Shown here in pieces: positions 48,295-60,294 of a DNA stretch of 64,000 bases. The notes below the pieces were generated by a model. The model was given only the letters and a program-made list of their open reading frames with translations, searched no databases and was not told the origin of the DNA. The DNA comes from Silanimonas lenta DSM 16282 (GTDB lineage Bacteria > Pseudomonadota > Gammaproteobacteria > Xanthomonadales > Xanthomonadaceae), in assembly GCF_000429065.1 (NCBI RefSeq), contig NZ_KE386844.1:436930-500929 (forward strand), in the 5' to 3' direction. The translations under genes were made by a program, and so were the position numbers. How positions within the stretch are numbered: position 1 is the stretch's first letter; the number at the start of each line of letters is the position of its first letter.

Positions 48295-48582
48295 ATGAAC
48301 GCCGCCCATGCCTTTCTTGCCAGCCTGCTGTTCGTCGCTCCGCTATCCGCCCAGCCCATGCCCCCCGTGGCTGCCGAGGCCGGGCCGCCATCCCGCCTGG
48401 ACGAGGCCCGCGAGCGCAGCGCCGAAGCGCCTGCCGAGCGCATGCCCCGCCGCTGCCTGCGCTACCAGCAGCAGGTGGACGAGGTGAAGATGCAGCGCAT
48501 CGGCGCGGCGGCGGCGCAGCGCGGGGTCGGGGTGGTGTGGATCAATCCGCCGACGCGCCGGGTCTGCGTGAGCTGGGCCTGA
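48295..48582 (+). CDS. Small secreted hypothetical protein
   Basis: A 95-aa protein with a signal peptide (AFLASLLFVAPLSAQ), an acidic/arginine-rich middle and a C-terminal part reading RCLRYQQQVDEVKMQRIG then VVWINPPTRRVCVSW, with two cysteines that could form a disulfide. No family is recognised. The ATG at 48295 was chosen over 48250 because it starts the signal. It is convergent with the LysR gene (7-bp gap). Confidence 0.65.
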   Translation: MNAAHAFLASLLFVAPLSAQPMPPVAAEAGPPSRLDEARERSAEAPAERMPRRCLRYQQQVDEVKMQRIGAAAAQRGVGVVWINPPTRRVCVSWA

Positions 48583-48589
48583 GCCTGCC

Positions 48590-49588
48590 TCAACGCTCGG
48601 AGTGCCCGGCCTCGAACCAGTCCCGGCGCTGGAACAGGCCCGGCTTGATGAGATCCACGAAGGCGCGCGCGGGGGCCGACAGGGTCTTGCCCTTGCGCAC
48701 CAGCACGCCATAGCTGCGCGAGGGGAAGTACTCGCGCAGGGGCTTGGCGACGAGCCGCCCGCGGTCGGCGTCGGTGAGGCAGAGCGCGGAGACGATGGCG
48801 ATGCCCAGGCCCTGCGCCACGTACTGCTTGATCACCTCCCAGCCGCCCACCTCGATCGCCACCCGGTAGGGCACGCGGCGCTGCTCGAAGGCGGTGGTGA
48901 CCATGCGCCAGGTGGAGAGCTGCTTTGGCGGCAGGATCAGGCCGTGCGGCGAGAGGTCTTCCAGCGTCGGCTTCGCCTTCTTCGCCAGCGGATGCCCGGG
49001 GGCGGTGATCAGCATGGCGTCGAAGCGCTGCAGCGGGGCGTAGTCGATGTCGTTCGGCACCTCCCACATCGCCCCCACCGCGAAGTCCACCTCATCAGCG
49101 CGCAGCTTCTCCAGCCCGGCGCGGCCGGTGACGCTGTGCAGGTGCACGCGCACCTCCGGACGCTGGGCGCGGAAGGCGGCCAGCGGCGCGGGCAGCAGGT
49201 GCAGCAGGGTGGAACTGCCGGCGGCGATGTTCACCTCGCCGCCGTCCAGGCCCTGCTGGCTGTCGCGGAAGGCCTCGTCCAGGCCCTCGAAGCCCTCCAG
49301 CAGGGGCCGGGCGAGGTCGTAGAGCACCTGCCCCTCGCGGGTGAGCGAGAGGCGGCGGCCCACCCGCTCCAGCAGGGGCACGCCGTAGTGGCTCTCCAGG
49401 GCCTTGAGCTGCAGCGAGACCGCCGGCTGGCTCAGGAACAGGGCCTCGGCGGCCCGCGAGACGGAGCCCAGGCGGGCCACCTGGCAGAAGGCCTGGAGCG
49501 GCTTGAGGCGGCTGCCCTTGTAGTAGAAGCGGCCGGACTCCGGCTTGGATGCCGGCGTTTGGCGGCGTTTTCTCGGCGTGTTGGCCAT
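48590..49588 (-). CDS. LysR-type regulator, CysB-like, beside aceBA
   Basis: A 332-aa LysR family protein. The N-terminal winged helix contains SVSRAAEALFLSQPAVSLQLKALE, preceded by about 28 basic residues. The effector-binding domain covers residues ~115-320 (VNIAAGSSTLLHLLPAPLAAF; GLGIAIVSALCLTD). It is divergently transcribed from aceB, so it most likely controls the glyoxylate shunt and itself. The effector is unknown. A TATGTT about 6 nt upstream of its ATG could be a -10 element. Confidence 0.92.
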   Translation of the reverse strand: MANTPRKRRQTPASKPESGRFYYKGSRLKPLQAFCQVARLGSVSRAAEALFLSQPAVSLQLKALESHYGVPLLERVGRRLSLTREGQVLYDLARPLLEGFEGLDEAFRDSQQGLDGGEVNIAAGSSTLLHLLPAPLAAFRAQRPEVRVHLHSVTGRAGLEKLRADEVDFAVGAMWEVPNDIDYAPLQRFDAMLITAPGHPLAKKAKPTLEDLSPHGLILPPKQLSTWRMVTTAFEQRRVPYRVAIEVGGWEVIKQYVAQGLGIAIVSALCLTDADRGRLVAKPLREYFPSRSYGVLVRKGKTLSAPARAFVDLIKPGLFQRRDWFEAGHSER

Positions 49589-49603
49589 GTTTTCAACATA
49601 TCA

Positions 49604-49631
49604 TTTGGAAATCTGATGCATCGTATCCAAA
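49604..49631. promoter_or_regulatory. Candidate LysR operator in the LysR-aceB intergenic region
   Basis: This 28-bp AT-rich stretch, in a genome of very high GC, has outer inverted repeats TTTGGA (49604-49609) and TCCAAA (49626-49631) and an inner palindrome GATGCATC (49615-49622), offset by one base from the outer centre. It lies between the divergent LysR and aceB genes, where a LysR activator would bind. Confidence 0.55.
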
Positions 49632-49695
49632 GATTTGCTTTGTAAAAGCAGTCTCCGGAATCCAGCGTGGGGGCACCTCCCAGGAGCGAGCCGCC

Positions 49696-51390
<1,695 letters not shown>

Positions 51391-51416
51391 GCCGCGTCCT
51401 TCGCGCGTGATCCTCG

Positions 51417-51478
51417 CGCCCCCTCTTTCCTTTCTGCTCGCTCCACTCCCCATTTCCTCCGTTCTTGCTCCACCCCAC
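51417..51478 (+). other. Pyrimidine-rich leader between aceB and aceA
   Basis: About 60 nt of the 112-bp gap upstream of aceA are almost entirely C and T on the coding strand (runs such as CCCCCTCTTTCCTTTCTG). Such a tract is unstructured RNA and a possible Rho or Hfq/sRNA site. An AAGGA follows, close to the aceA ATG. Confidence 0.45.
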
Positions 51479-51502
51479 GTTACCTGCCCAAGGACCTCCG
51501 CC

Positions 51503-52804
<1,302 letters not shown>

Positions 52805-52834
52805 GCGTCCGGTTCCCTCCAGGGCCGGAAACGG

Positions 52835-52858
52835 GAACGGGCCCCGCGGGGCCCGTTC
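52835..52858. terminator. Terminator between convergent aceA and the subtilase gene
   Basis: A perfect 11-bp stem (52835-52845 with 52848-52858) with a 2-nt centre, 30 nt beyond the aceA stop and 30 nt before the peptidase stop. Downstream on the plus strand is TCGTTGCT, a weak T-tract. It can act in both directions. Confidence 0.7.
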
Positions 52859-52888
52859 TCGTTGCTGCTTCGGGGAGTGCCTGCCGGA

Positions 52889-55800
52889 TCAGCGCAGGCG
52901 CTCGTTCATGACGGAGCCGCGCTTCACCGCGGTCCGGCTGGCCGGGACCGCCTCGATGCCGATCTTGCCGCGGTTCAGCGCCGGGGTGACGGTGAGGTTC
53001 ACGCGCACCGTGGCGCTGGGCCGGGCGGGATCGTTGCTGGAAAGGCAGACAAAGCCGCTGTAGTCGCCCGGGGCGAGGCCAGTGGTGTTCACGGTGAAGC
53101 TCACCGTGGCCGGCTGCCCGGCGCTGGCCCGGCCCGAGGCCGGGGCGAGGCCGGAGATCCAGGGCGCGCCGCAGCCCACGGTGCCGCTCATGGTGTAGGC
53201 AAGCCCGGCCGGGGCGCCGGTCGGCGTGGTCCACACATTGTTCGGCGCCGGGTTGCCCGGGATGATCGTGCGCGGCGGGGTGCCGTTGCCCTGCGAGGAG
53301 AAGAACCAGGCGAAGCGGTTGGCGAAGGGCGCGTTCACCTGCACCACCAGCCAGTAGCGGCCCGGAGCAAGGTTGAGGCTCTGGCCCGCGGCGGCGAGGT
53401 TGAGGCGCAGCACGCCGCCGGTGGTGCTGATGCCGGGCGAGTTCGCCGCGGCCGAGTAGCGCCACACGGCGGCATTCGGCGAGGTCTGCGGGTTGCCCGC
53501 CGGCACGCCGCCGGCATCGGCGAACACCGACCAGCCGATCACCGTGGTCGGGGTGATCACGCCGGTGCCGAGCACGAAGCCATCGTTGCTGATCGAGCTG
53601 ATCGCGGTGGCCTGGGTCACCACGAAGTCATCCGCCGCGAACTGCCCGGTGTTGAGGTCCGGATAGAAGCCGGTGGCATAACCGCTGGTGGCGCCGGCGC
53701 TGCTCTGGGCCACGATGGCGCCGGTGCCGGTGCCGGTGCTGCGGGTGCCGAAGTCCACCGGGTTGCTGTTGCTCCACACCGTGAAGCTGGCGCTGCGGCT
53801 GCTGTTGGCCGGCACGCTGAGGCTGATGGTCTCGGTGCTCAGGTTGAGCTCCGGCGGCCGCACGGCCACGGCCACCGGCAGGCGCAGGGTGGGCGATCGG
53901 CTGCTGGCATCGCTGCCGGTGGAGGTCAGGGTGAGGGTGCCGAAGCGGTAACTGCCGTCGGTGGGCTGGCCGCTGGTGTTCACCGTGATGGTGAGGGTGA
54001 CGGTGCCGAAGGGCGCCACCGTGAACACCGGGGTGTCGATGCTGCCGCTCACCCCGGAGAGCGTGGCGCTGAAGGTCTGGAAGGTGGCGCGGGTGCTGCG
54101 GAAGGTGCGGGTGAAGGTGCAGCTGGTGGCGCTGCAGCCGCGGTTGGCGAGGCTGGGCAGGTTGAGCGCGGCCACGTCGCCGCCGGCCGCCGGATTGGCG
54201 GCGAGGTAGCGGTCGCGGGTCTCGTCCAGCACCAGGCCGGCCTTGGCCGCCTGGTCCACCTGCACGCGACCGGCACCGGCCTGGAAGGGCGTGGCCACGG
54301 CGCCGGTCTCGTTCAGCACGCCCTGGGTGGCGGTCATCATCAGCGCCGACTTGATCTCGGCCGGGCTCCAGTTCGGGAAGATCTGCCGCAGCAGGGCGGC
54401 GGCACCGGCCACCTGCGGGGTGGCCATCGAGGTGCCCGAGAGCAGGCCGATGGCCTCGGCGCAGGCCGTGCTGGTCCACTGCGCGGGGTTGGCGCAGCCG
54501 ATCGGCTCGAGAATGTTCACGCCATGGCCGGTGATGTCCGGCTTCATCACCGAGAACGGCGCCGGACCGCGTGAACTGAAGGCGGCGAGTTGGTCCCGGG
54601 TATTGCCGACGCGGGTGGCCGGGAAGGGGATGCTGGCCTGCGGCGCGCTGCCGAGCAGGCCGTGCAGGGCCACGCCTTCCGCCTGCGCCATGCCGAACAC
54701 CGGCACCGTGGCGCCGGGCACCGAGGGGGCGATGCCGCCGGTGGTGTTGTTGACGATGATCACCGCGCGGGCGCCGGCGGCGGCGGCATTGGCGGCCTTC
54801 TCGCTGAAGGCGCAGGTGCCGCGGCGGACCAGGGCGATGCGGTTGGTGAACAGGCCCGGGGCGAAGCCGCCGCTCGCGGTGCAGCCATCGGCGGCGCCGG
54901 TGAAGCCCGGGCCGGCGGCCAGCGGGCTTGCCGGGATGGTGGCGCCGAGCTCGACGCCGCCGCTGCCGGCGTTCATCACGATCTGCTGCAGGTTGGCCGG
55001 CACGCCGGCGCCAGAGACGTTCAGCGTGAACTCGTAGCCGGCGCGGCCCGACTGTGCCGCCGCCACCGTGGTCACCCAGGGCTGGTGGTGGCCGCTGGTG
55101 GAGGGGTTAGGACCGCTGTTGCCGGCCGCCGCGGACACGAAGATGCCGGCATCGGCGGCGGCCAGGAAGGCCTGCGAGATCGCCTCCGACCAGGGCTGGG
55201 TGCCGCCGCCGATCGAGTAGTTGATCACGTCCACGCCGTCGGCGATGGCCTGGTTGATCGAGGCGAGCGTCGAGACGTTCGGGCACAGGCCCTGGCCGGT
55301 GGAGGTGTTGGTGTAACAGGCGTCGTAGGCGATGACGTTGGCCCGCGGGGCGATGCCCGAGATCGTCATGCGGGCGCCGCGGAAGCTCACGCTGCGCTGG
55401 TTGCCGGCGGTGGTGCCGGCGGTGTGGGTGCCGTGGTTGTTGCTGTCGCCGAAGCCCGGCTCCTCGCCGATGTTGGCCTGGCCGCAGAGGTTGGCCGGGG
55501 CGCCGCAGACGAAGTCGTAGCCGCCGATCAGCTTGTCGTTGCAGCGGCCGGCATCGACGCCGCCGGGGGCGCAGGTGCCGAGGTAGTTGCCGGGCCCGCG
55601 CGGGTTGACGAAGCGGTAGCCGGTCTCCGGCTCGACGCCGGCGAAGGAGGGGCTGGCGAAGTTGATGCCCGAGTCGATGATGCCGACCACCACGCCCTCG
55701 CCATGGGCGCGGCGGTTGTAGACCGAGACCTCGCTGCGCTCGCGGCCGACGAAGGCGGCGCGGTGGATGCCGGTGCCGTCGGCCCAGACGGTGGGCGCGC

Positions 55801-56305
55801 CGATCACGCCCGGCGCCACCTCGTCGTCCAGCGCGAACTCGGTGTAGGGCTCGACCAGGGCCACGTTCGGGTCATTGAGGAAGGCCGCCGCCTCGGCCGG
55901 CGAGAGCTCGGCCACGATGCCGTTGAAGGCATGCTGCATGCGGTGGGTCACGGTGAAGTCGCGGCCCACGGCGCGCTTGAGCAGGGCCTCGCGGTCGCGC
56001 TGGGTGGCCTCCAGGCGCTTGGCGTAGCTCGCCATCTCGCCATCGAGGTCGCGGGCCATCTTGCCGCGCAGCGGCGGCTGCGGGCCGCGCTGCAGTTCCG
56101 CCTTGTGGGTGATGGCCGGCGCCTCGCGGAAGCCGATGATGTAGGGCAGCCGCCCGGTCTGCTCGAAGGCCTTGAGGGCCGGGGACTCCACGCTGGCCAC
56201 CGCGCCGTGTTTCAGGGTCGGCGCCTGTGCCGTCGCCGTCCCCACCATCATCACCAGGGCCGCCGTGATGGCGACCGAGACACCGTTCCGCTGCATGCCA
56301 CGCAT
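52889..56305 (-). CDS. Secreted S8 subtilisin-like serine protease with PA insert
   Basis: A 1,138-aa exported protease. A signal peptide (AITAALVMMVGTATAQA) is followed by an inhibitor I9-type propeptide (~50-160). The subtilase domain has catalytic D211 (VGIIDSGIN), H291 (NNHGTHTAG) and S626 (LSGTSMATPQ). A protease-associated (PA) insert lies at about 450-560 between the histidine and serine. C-terminal beta domains (Fn3-like, Thr/Ser rich) follow to the end. It resembles the large extracellular subtilases of Lysobacter and Xanthomonas. The ATG at 56305 was chosen to start the signal peptide. Confidence 0.92.
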   Translation of the reverse strand: MRGMQRNGVSVAITAALVMMVGTATAQAPTLKHGAVASVESPALKAFEQTGRLPYIIGFREAPAITHKAELQRGPQPPLRGKMARDLDGEMASYAKRLEATQRDREALLKRAVGRDFTVTHRMQHAFNGIVAELSPAEAAAFLNDPNVALVEPYTEFALDDEVAPGVIGAPTVWADGTGIHRAAFVGRERSEVSVYNRRAHGEGVVVGIIDSGINFASPSFAGVEPETGYRFVNPRGPGNYLGTCAPGGVDAGRCNDKLIGGYDFVCGAPANLCGQANIGEEPGFGDSNNHGTHTAGTTAGNQRSVSFRGARMTISGIAPRANVIAYDACYTNTSTGQGLCPNVSTLASINQAIADGVDVINYSIGGGTQPWSEAISQAFLAAADAGIFVSAAAGNSGPNPSTSGHHQPWVTTVAAAQSGRAGYEFTLNVSGAGVPANLQQIVMNAGSGGVELGATIPASPLAAGPGFTGAADGCTASGGFAPGLFTNRIALVRRGTCAFSEKAANAAAAGARAVIIVNNTTGGIAPSVPGATVPVFGMAQAEGVALHGLLGSAPQASIPFPATRVGNTRDQLAAFSSRGPAPFSVMKPDITGHGVNILEPIGCANPAQWTSTACAEAIGLLSGTSMATPQVAGAAALLRQIFPNWSPAEIKSALMMTATQGVLNETGAVATPFQAGAGRVQVDQAAKAGLVLDETRDRYLAANPAAGGDVAALNLPSLANRGCSATSCTFTRTFRSTRATFQTFSATLSGVSGSIDTPVFTVAPFGTVTLTITVNTSGQPTDGSYRFGTLTLTSTGSDASSRSPTLRLPVAVAVRPPELNLSTETISLSVPANSSRSASFTVWSNSNPVDFGTRSTGTGTGAIVAQSSAGATSGYATGFYPDLNTGQFAADDFVVTQATAISSISNDGFVLGTGVITPTTVIGWSVFADAGGVPAGNPQTSPNAAVWRYSAAANSPGISTTGGVLRLNLAAAGQSLNLAPGRYWLVVQVNAPFANRFAWFFSSQGNGTPPRTIIPGNPAPNNVWTTPTGAPAGLAYTMSGTVGCGAPWISGLAPASGRASAGQPATVSFTVNTTGLAPGDYSGFVCLSSNDPARPSATVRVNLTVTPALNRGKIGIEAVPASRTAVKRGSVMNERLR

Positions 56306-56459
56306 TACCAGACTCCCGCAAAACCGTTCGGACAGGGGCCGAGCCGCCCGCCGCCGGCAGGGCCGGCGGACACGGGCGTCAGGGCGGAGGGCAGGGCCGG
56401 TGCCGGGGCACCGGGCCTGTGTGACTGTGTAACGTGAACCGCGGCTGACCGCAAGCGCC

Positions 56460-58238
56460 CTAGGGGCGCAGCCGGCGGCGCAGGGCATCGCGGCAGCGCA
56501 GCAACCAGCGCTGCAGGCGGCCCAGGGAATCGGCATGGAAGACGATGCCGATCTCCACCGCGCGGTTGCCGCGCACCTTGCGCGCCACCAGGGTGGCGCC
56601 GCCGAGGGCGATGCGGTCGCCGACATGGACTTCGTTCTCGAAGCGGGCGTCGAACATTTCCGCCGCGGTATGCACGGCGTAGCGCGGCGGGATCGGCAGG
56701 TCGTAGAAGGCGGCGAGCTCGCCGAGCGGCACGTCGCCGGGCAGGGAAAAGGCGCCGAAGGCCTCGTGCTCGGCCTCCTTCGCCTCCTGCCCCTCGGCGA
56801 ACAGCCAGTCCAGGCGGTAGACCTCGCCGGGTGGCGCGAGGAAATAGGCGGTGTCGCCGGCACGCAGTGCCCCGGCCTCGTTCGGCAGCAGGATGGCCTC
56901 CTCGCGCACCACCATCGCCGGCCGCGCCCAGCCCGGCAGCTCGGCGTTCTTCGACAGCACCGCGCTGCGCGGCCGCACGTGGTAGCCCACCAGCTCGTAC
57001 TCCAGCTGGCCGGGCAGGTCGAGCTCGATGCGCCGGGTGGCGGTCTCGCGCCGCGGCAGCGCCACCCGGAACAGCCGGGCCGCCGGCTTCAGCGTCCAGC
57101 CCTGCACCAGCAGGGAGGTCACCACCACCACGAAGGCCACGTTGAAGTAGAGCTCGGCATTGGGCAGCTGCATCAGCAGGGGCAGCGAGGCGAGGAAGAT
57201 GCCCACCGCGCCACGCAGGCCCACCCAGCCGATGAAGCCGATCTCCATCCGGCGGAAGCGGAAGGGCGCGAGGCAGAGCGCCACCGCCAGCGGGCGGCCG
57301 AGCAGCATCAGGCTGGCGGCGAGGCCGAGCGCCGGCAGCAGGTGCCCCAGCAGGGCCGAGGGCACGGCGAGCATGCCGAGCAGCAGGAACATCACGCCCT
57401 GCGCCAGCCAGGTGGCGGCATGCTGCACAGCGGTGACGTTGGCGATGGCGCGCACCGGGCGCTGGCCCACGGTGAGCCCGGCCACGTAGACGGCGAGGAA
57501 GCCGCTGCCGCCGAGCATGTTGGTGGCGGCGAACACCGCGATCGCCCCGGCCAGGGCCAGCAGCGGGTGCAGGCCGTCGAGCTCCAGCCGGTTGAGCCCG
57601 GTGGCGATCAGCCGCCCGCCGATCCAGCCCAGCAGGCCGCCCAGGCCCAGCTGCACGAACAGGGAGGAGAGCATGGCCCCGAGGCCCACCGCCTCCTCGC
57701 CGAGGGCGAGCCAGGAGCAGAACAGCATGGTGAGAAAGACCGCCATCGGGTCGTTGCTGCCCGACTCCACCTCCAGCACGCCATGCACCCGCTTCGGCAG
57801 GGTGATGCCAGCGCTGCGCAGCAGGAAGAACACCGCCGCCGCATCGGTGGAGGCCAGCACGGCGCCCAGCAGCAGGGCCTCCAGTGCCGGCAGGCCGAAC
57901 AGCAGGTGCGCCGCCCCGGCGGTGATGCCGGCGGTGAGCGCCACGCCCAGGGTGGCGAGCAGCAGGGAGGGAGCGATGGCGCTGCGGATCGGCGCGAGGC
58001 GGGTGTGCAGGCCGCCATCGAAGAGGATGATCGACAGGGCCAGCGCGCCGATGGCATAGGCCAGGCCCGGGTGCACCGTGAGTCCGAAGCCCTCCGGGCC
58101 GAGCAGGGCGCCAAAGCCGAGGAAGACGAGAAGCAGGGGGGCGCCGAAGCGGCGGGCGACGAGGCTGGACCCGATGCCGAGCAGTGCCACGAGCGCGATG
58201 CCGAGCAGCCAGGTATCAGTCCGTTCCAGCCACTCCAT
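56460..58238 (-). CDS. Cation/proton antiporter, CvrA/NhaP2 type
   Basis: A 592-aa CPA1-type antiporter. About twelve membrane segments include the ion-site region LASTDAAAVFFLL and VESGSNDPMAVFL. Cytosolic TrkA_C-like (residues ~400-480) and CorC-like (~510-580) domains follow, the arrangement of NhaP2/CvrA potassium/proton antiporters used in pH and volume control. The start overlaps the end of comM by 23 bp; the ATG at 58238 begins just before the first membrane segment. Confidence 0.9.
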   Translation of the reverse strand: MEWLERTDTWLLGIALVALLGIGSSLVARRFGAPLLLVFLGFGALLGPEGFGLTVHPGLAYAIGALALSIILFDGGLHTRLAPIRSAIAPSLLLATLGVALTAGITAGAAHLLFGLPALEALLLGAVLASTDAAAVFFLLRSAGITLPKRVHGVLEVESGSNDPMAVFLTMLFCSWLALGEEAVGLGAMLSSLFVQLGLGGLLGWIGGRLIATGLNRLELDGLHPLLALAGAIAVFAATNMLGGSGFLAVYVAGLTVGQRPVRAIANVTAVQHAATWLAQGVMFLLLGMLAVPSALLGHLLPALGLAASLMLLGRPLAVALCLAPFRFRRMEIGFIGWVGLRGAVGIFLASLPLLMQLPNAELYFNVAFVVVVTSLLVQGWTLKPAARLFRVALPRRETATRRIELDLPGQLEYELVGYHVRPRSAVLSKNAELPGWARPAMVVREEAILLPNEAGALRAGDTAYFLAPPGEVYRLDWLFAEGQEAKEAEHEAFGAFSLPGDVPLGELAAFYDLPIPPRYAVHTAAEMFDARFENEVHVGDRIALGGATLVARKVRGNRAVEIGIVFHADSLGRLQRWLLRCRDALRRRLRP

Positions 58239-59820
58239 GCCTTGCCATGCCCGCACCCGAGAGAGATGGCCCGAGTGTAGCCGCTGGCAGCGCGGCGGTT
58301 TCGCAGGACACGCCGGTGCTGCGGAAGGCCAGCGCCTCGGCGATCTGCGGTGGTTCGATCGCCGCGGCGTCGGCGAGGTCGGCCAGCGTGCGCGCCACCC
58401 GCAGCACGCGGTGGGTGGTGCGGGCGGAGAGCCGCAGGCGCTCGGCGGCCCGTTCCAGCAGGGCGAGGGCGGCGGAGCTGGCCCGGCAATGGCGCTCGAG
58501 CTCGCCCGGCGCGAGATGGGCGTTCGGCCTGCCCTGGCGCGCCATCTGCCGGGCGCGTGCCGCCTGCACCCGGGCCCGCACCGTGGCGCTGTCTTCGGCC
58601 ATGGCATCGCGCCGCACCAGCTGCGCGGCCGGCACCCGCGGCAAGTGCACGTGCAGGTCGATGCGGTCGAGCAGGGGTCCGCTCACCCGCGCCTGGTAGC
58701 GGGCGATGGCCTCGGCCGGGCAGGCGCAGCGCCCTGAAGGGTCGCCGGCCCAGCCGCAGGGGCAGGGGTTCATGGCCGTGACCAGCAGGGGGCGGGCCGG
58801 GAACTCGGCCTGCGCGGCGGCGCGGGCGATCTCGACCCGGCCCGATTCCAGCGGTTCGCGCAGGGCCTCCAGGCTGGCGCGCGGCCATTCCGGCAACTCG
58901 TCGAGGAAGAGCACGCCGTGGTGGGCCAGCGAGAGCTCGCCCGGCCGCGGCAGGCCACCACCGCCCACCAGGGCCACGGCGCTCGCCCCGTGCATCGGGG
59001 CGCGGAAGGGCCGCTGCCGCGGCCAGCCCCCGGCCTCGCGCAGGGGCGCGGCCAGGCTGCGCACCACCGCCAGCTCCAGTGCTTCCTCCTCGCTGAGGGG
59101 CGGTAGCAGGCCGGGCAGGCAGCGTGCCAGCAGGGTCTTGCCGCAGCCCGGCGGCCCCACGAGGCGCAGCGCATGGGCACCGGCGGCGGCGATTTCCAGC
59201 GCCCGCTTGCCCTGCGCCTGCCCGATGACTGCGGCCAGATCGGGGTCGGGCGCCGGCGGCGCGCCCGCCCCGGCGGCGGGATGGCTGGTCGCCTGGCGCG
59301 GCAGCCGGTGCTCGCCGCGCAGGTGCGCCACCACCTGGGCCAGGGTGCGGGCCCCGAACACCGACGCGTCATGGGCGCAGGCGGCATCGGCGGCGTTCTC
59401 TTCGGGCAGGATCACGGCCCGCCCGGCCCGGGCCGCGGCGATGGCCGCCGGCAGAGCGCCGCTGAAGGGCCGCAGCGCCCCGGAGAGCGAAAGCTCGCCA
59501 TAGCACTCGATGTCGCGCAGCGCGCCTTCCGGCACCTGCCCGGCCGCGGCCAGCAGGCCCACCGCCATCGGCAGGTCGAAGCGCGCGCCATCCTTCGGCA
59601 GCTCGGCCGGGGCGAGGTTCACCGTGATGCGCTTGCTCGGCAGCTCGAAGCCGCTGGCCTGCAGGGCAGCCCGCAGGCGCTCGCGCGATTCGCGGGCGGC
59701 GCTGCCGGAGAGGCCAGCCAGCGTGATCGAGGGCAGGCCGCCGGCCATGAACACCTCGACCCGCACTTCCGGCGCGCGCACGCCGCAGCGTGCACGGCTG
59801 TGCACCAGGGAAAGCGACAT
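58216..59820 (-). CDS. comM: Mg chelatase-like AAA+ protein ComM/YifB
   Basis: A 534-aa ring helicase that promotes branch migration during natural transformation. An N-terminal ChlI-type domain (LAGLSGSAARESRERLRAAL) precedes the AAA+ core with Walker A (VGPPGCGKTLL), Walker B (VLFLDELPEW) and a zinc-type loop with CPCGW and CACP. C-terminal helices follow. It is placed after ubiK on the same strand, 10 bp away, an order common in gammaproteobacteria. Confidence 0.95.
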   Translation of the reverse strand: MSLSLVHSRARCGVRAPEVRVEVFMAGGLPSITLAGLSGSAARESRERLRAALQASGFELPSKRITVNLAPAELPKDGARFDLPMAVGLLAAAGQVPEGALRDIECYGELSLSGALRPFSGALPAAIAAARAGRAVILPEENAADAACAHDASVFGARTLAQVVAHLRGEHRLPRQATSHPAAGAGAPPAPDPDLAAVIGQAQGKRALEIAAAGAHALRLVGPPGCGKTLLARCLPGLLPPLSEEEALELAVVRSLAAPLREAGGWPRQRPFRAPMHGASAVALVGGGGLPRPGELSLAHHGVLFLDELPEWPRASLEALREPLESGRVEIARAAAQAEFPARPLLVTAMNPCPCGWAGDPSGRCACPAEAIARYQARVSGPLLDRIDLHVHLPRVPAAQLVRRDAMAEDSATVRARVQAARARQMARQGRPNAHLAPGELERHCRASSAALALLERAAERLRLSARTTHRVLRVARTLADLADAAAIEPPQIAEALAFRSTGVSCETAALPAATLGPSLSGAGMARHGVAGTD

Positions 59821-59830
59821 GGTCGCGCCC

Positions 59831-60097
59831 TCAGTGGCGCGCGGCGTCGTTGCTGCGGCCTTCGGCCTCGAGCGCGGCCACCGCGCGCTCCAGCGCTTCC
59901 AGTTTCTCGCGGGTGCGGCGCAGCACCAGCTGCTGCACTTCGAACTCCTCGCGGGTCACGAGGTCGAGGCGGGCCAGGCCCGCCTGCAGCACCGCGCGCA
60001 TGTTCTTCTCGATGTCGGCGCGGGCCGCATCCAGCCCGGGCGGCACCAGCTCGCCGAGGCGGCGGGCGAGCTCGTCGATGGCCTTGAGGTCGATCAT
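59831..60097 (-). CDS. ubiK: Ubiquinone biosynthesis accessory factor UbiK
   Basis: An 88-aa member of the YqiC/BMFP family, an accessory factor of the aerobic ubiquinone metabolon. An N-terminal amphipathic segment (IDELARRLGELVPPG) and a C-terminal coiled coil (LRRTREKLEALERAVAALEAE) are evident, with the family block LVTREEFEVQ. The ATG at 60097 was chosen; the frame is open further upstream without family similarity. It is divergent from amtB. Confidence 0.92.
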   Translation of the reverse strand: MIDLKAIDELARRLGELVPPGLDAARADIEKNMRAVLQAGLARLDLVTREEFEVQQLVLRRTREKLEALERAVAALEAEGRSNDAARH

Positions 60098-60294
60098 CGG
60101 GAAGGGTCCGTGTGGGGGAGGCCAGCATCGCGCCCGGCGCCCGCGCCGGCTGTCGGAGGAACGCCCGCCCTGCCGTCGGCAGGTGGCGGCCCCGGAGCGG
60201 GGGCCAGTATCAAAGCACAGGCGCGGTGACGTAGACAATCGAGCCGTGTCTGGTGTCCTCGCCTTGGGGATTTCCACCACAAGGGGATACGCAC

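Noticed and set aside
45258..48443. A 1,061-codon minus-strand frame antisense to pbpC
   Set aside because: PBP1C motifs are on the plus strand; the minus frame is a shadow.
60098..60294. Sigma54 promoter for amtB
   Set aside because: A TGG...TT-type stretch near 60250 lacks the GC doublet at the required GG-N10-GC spacing, so it is not supported.
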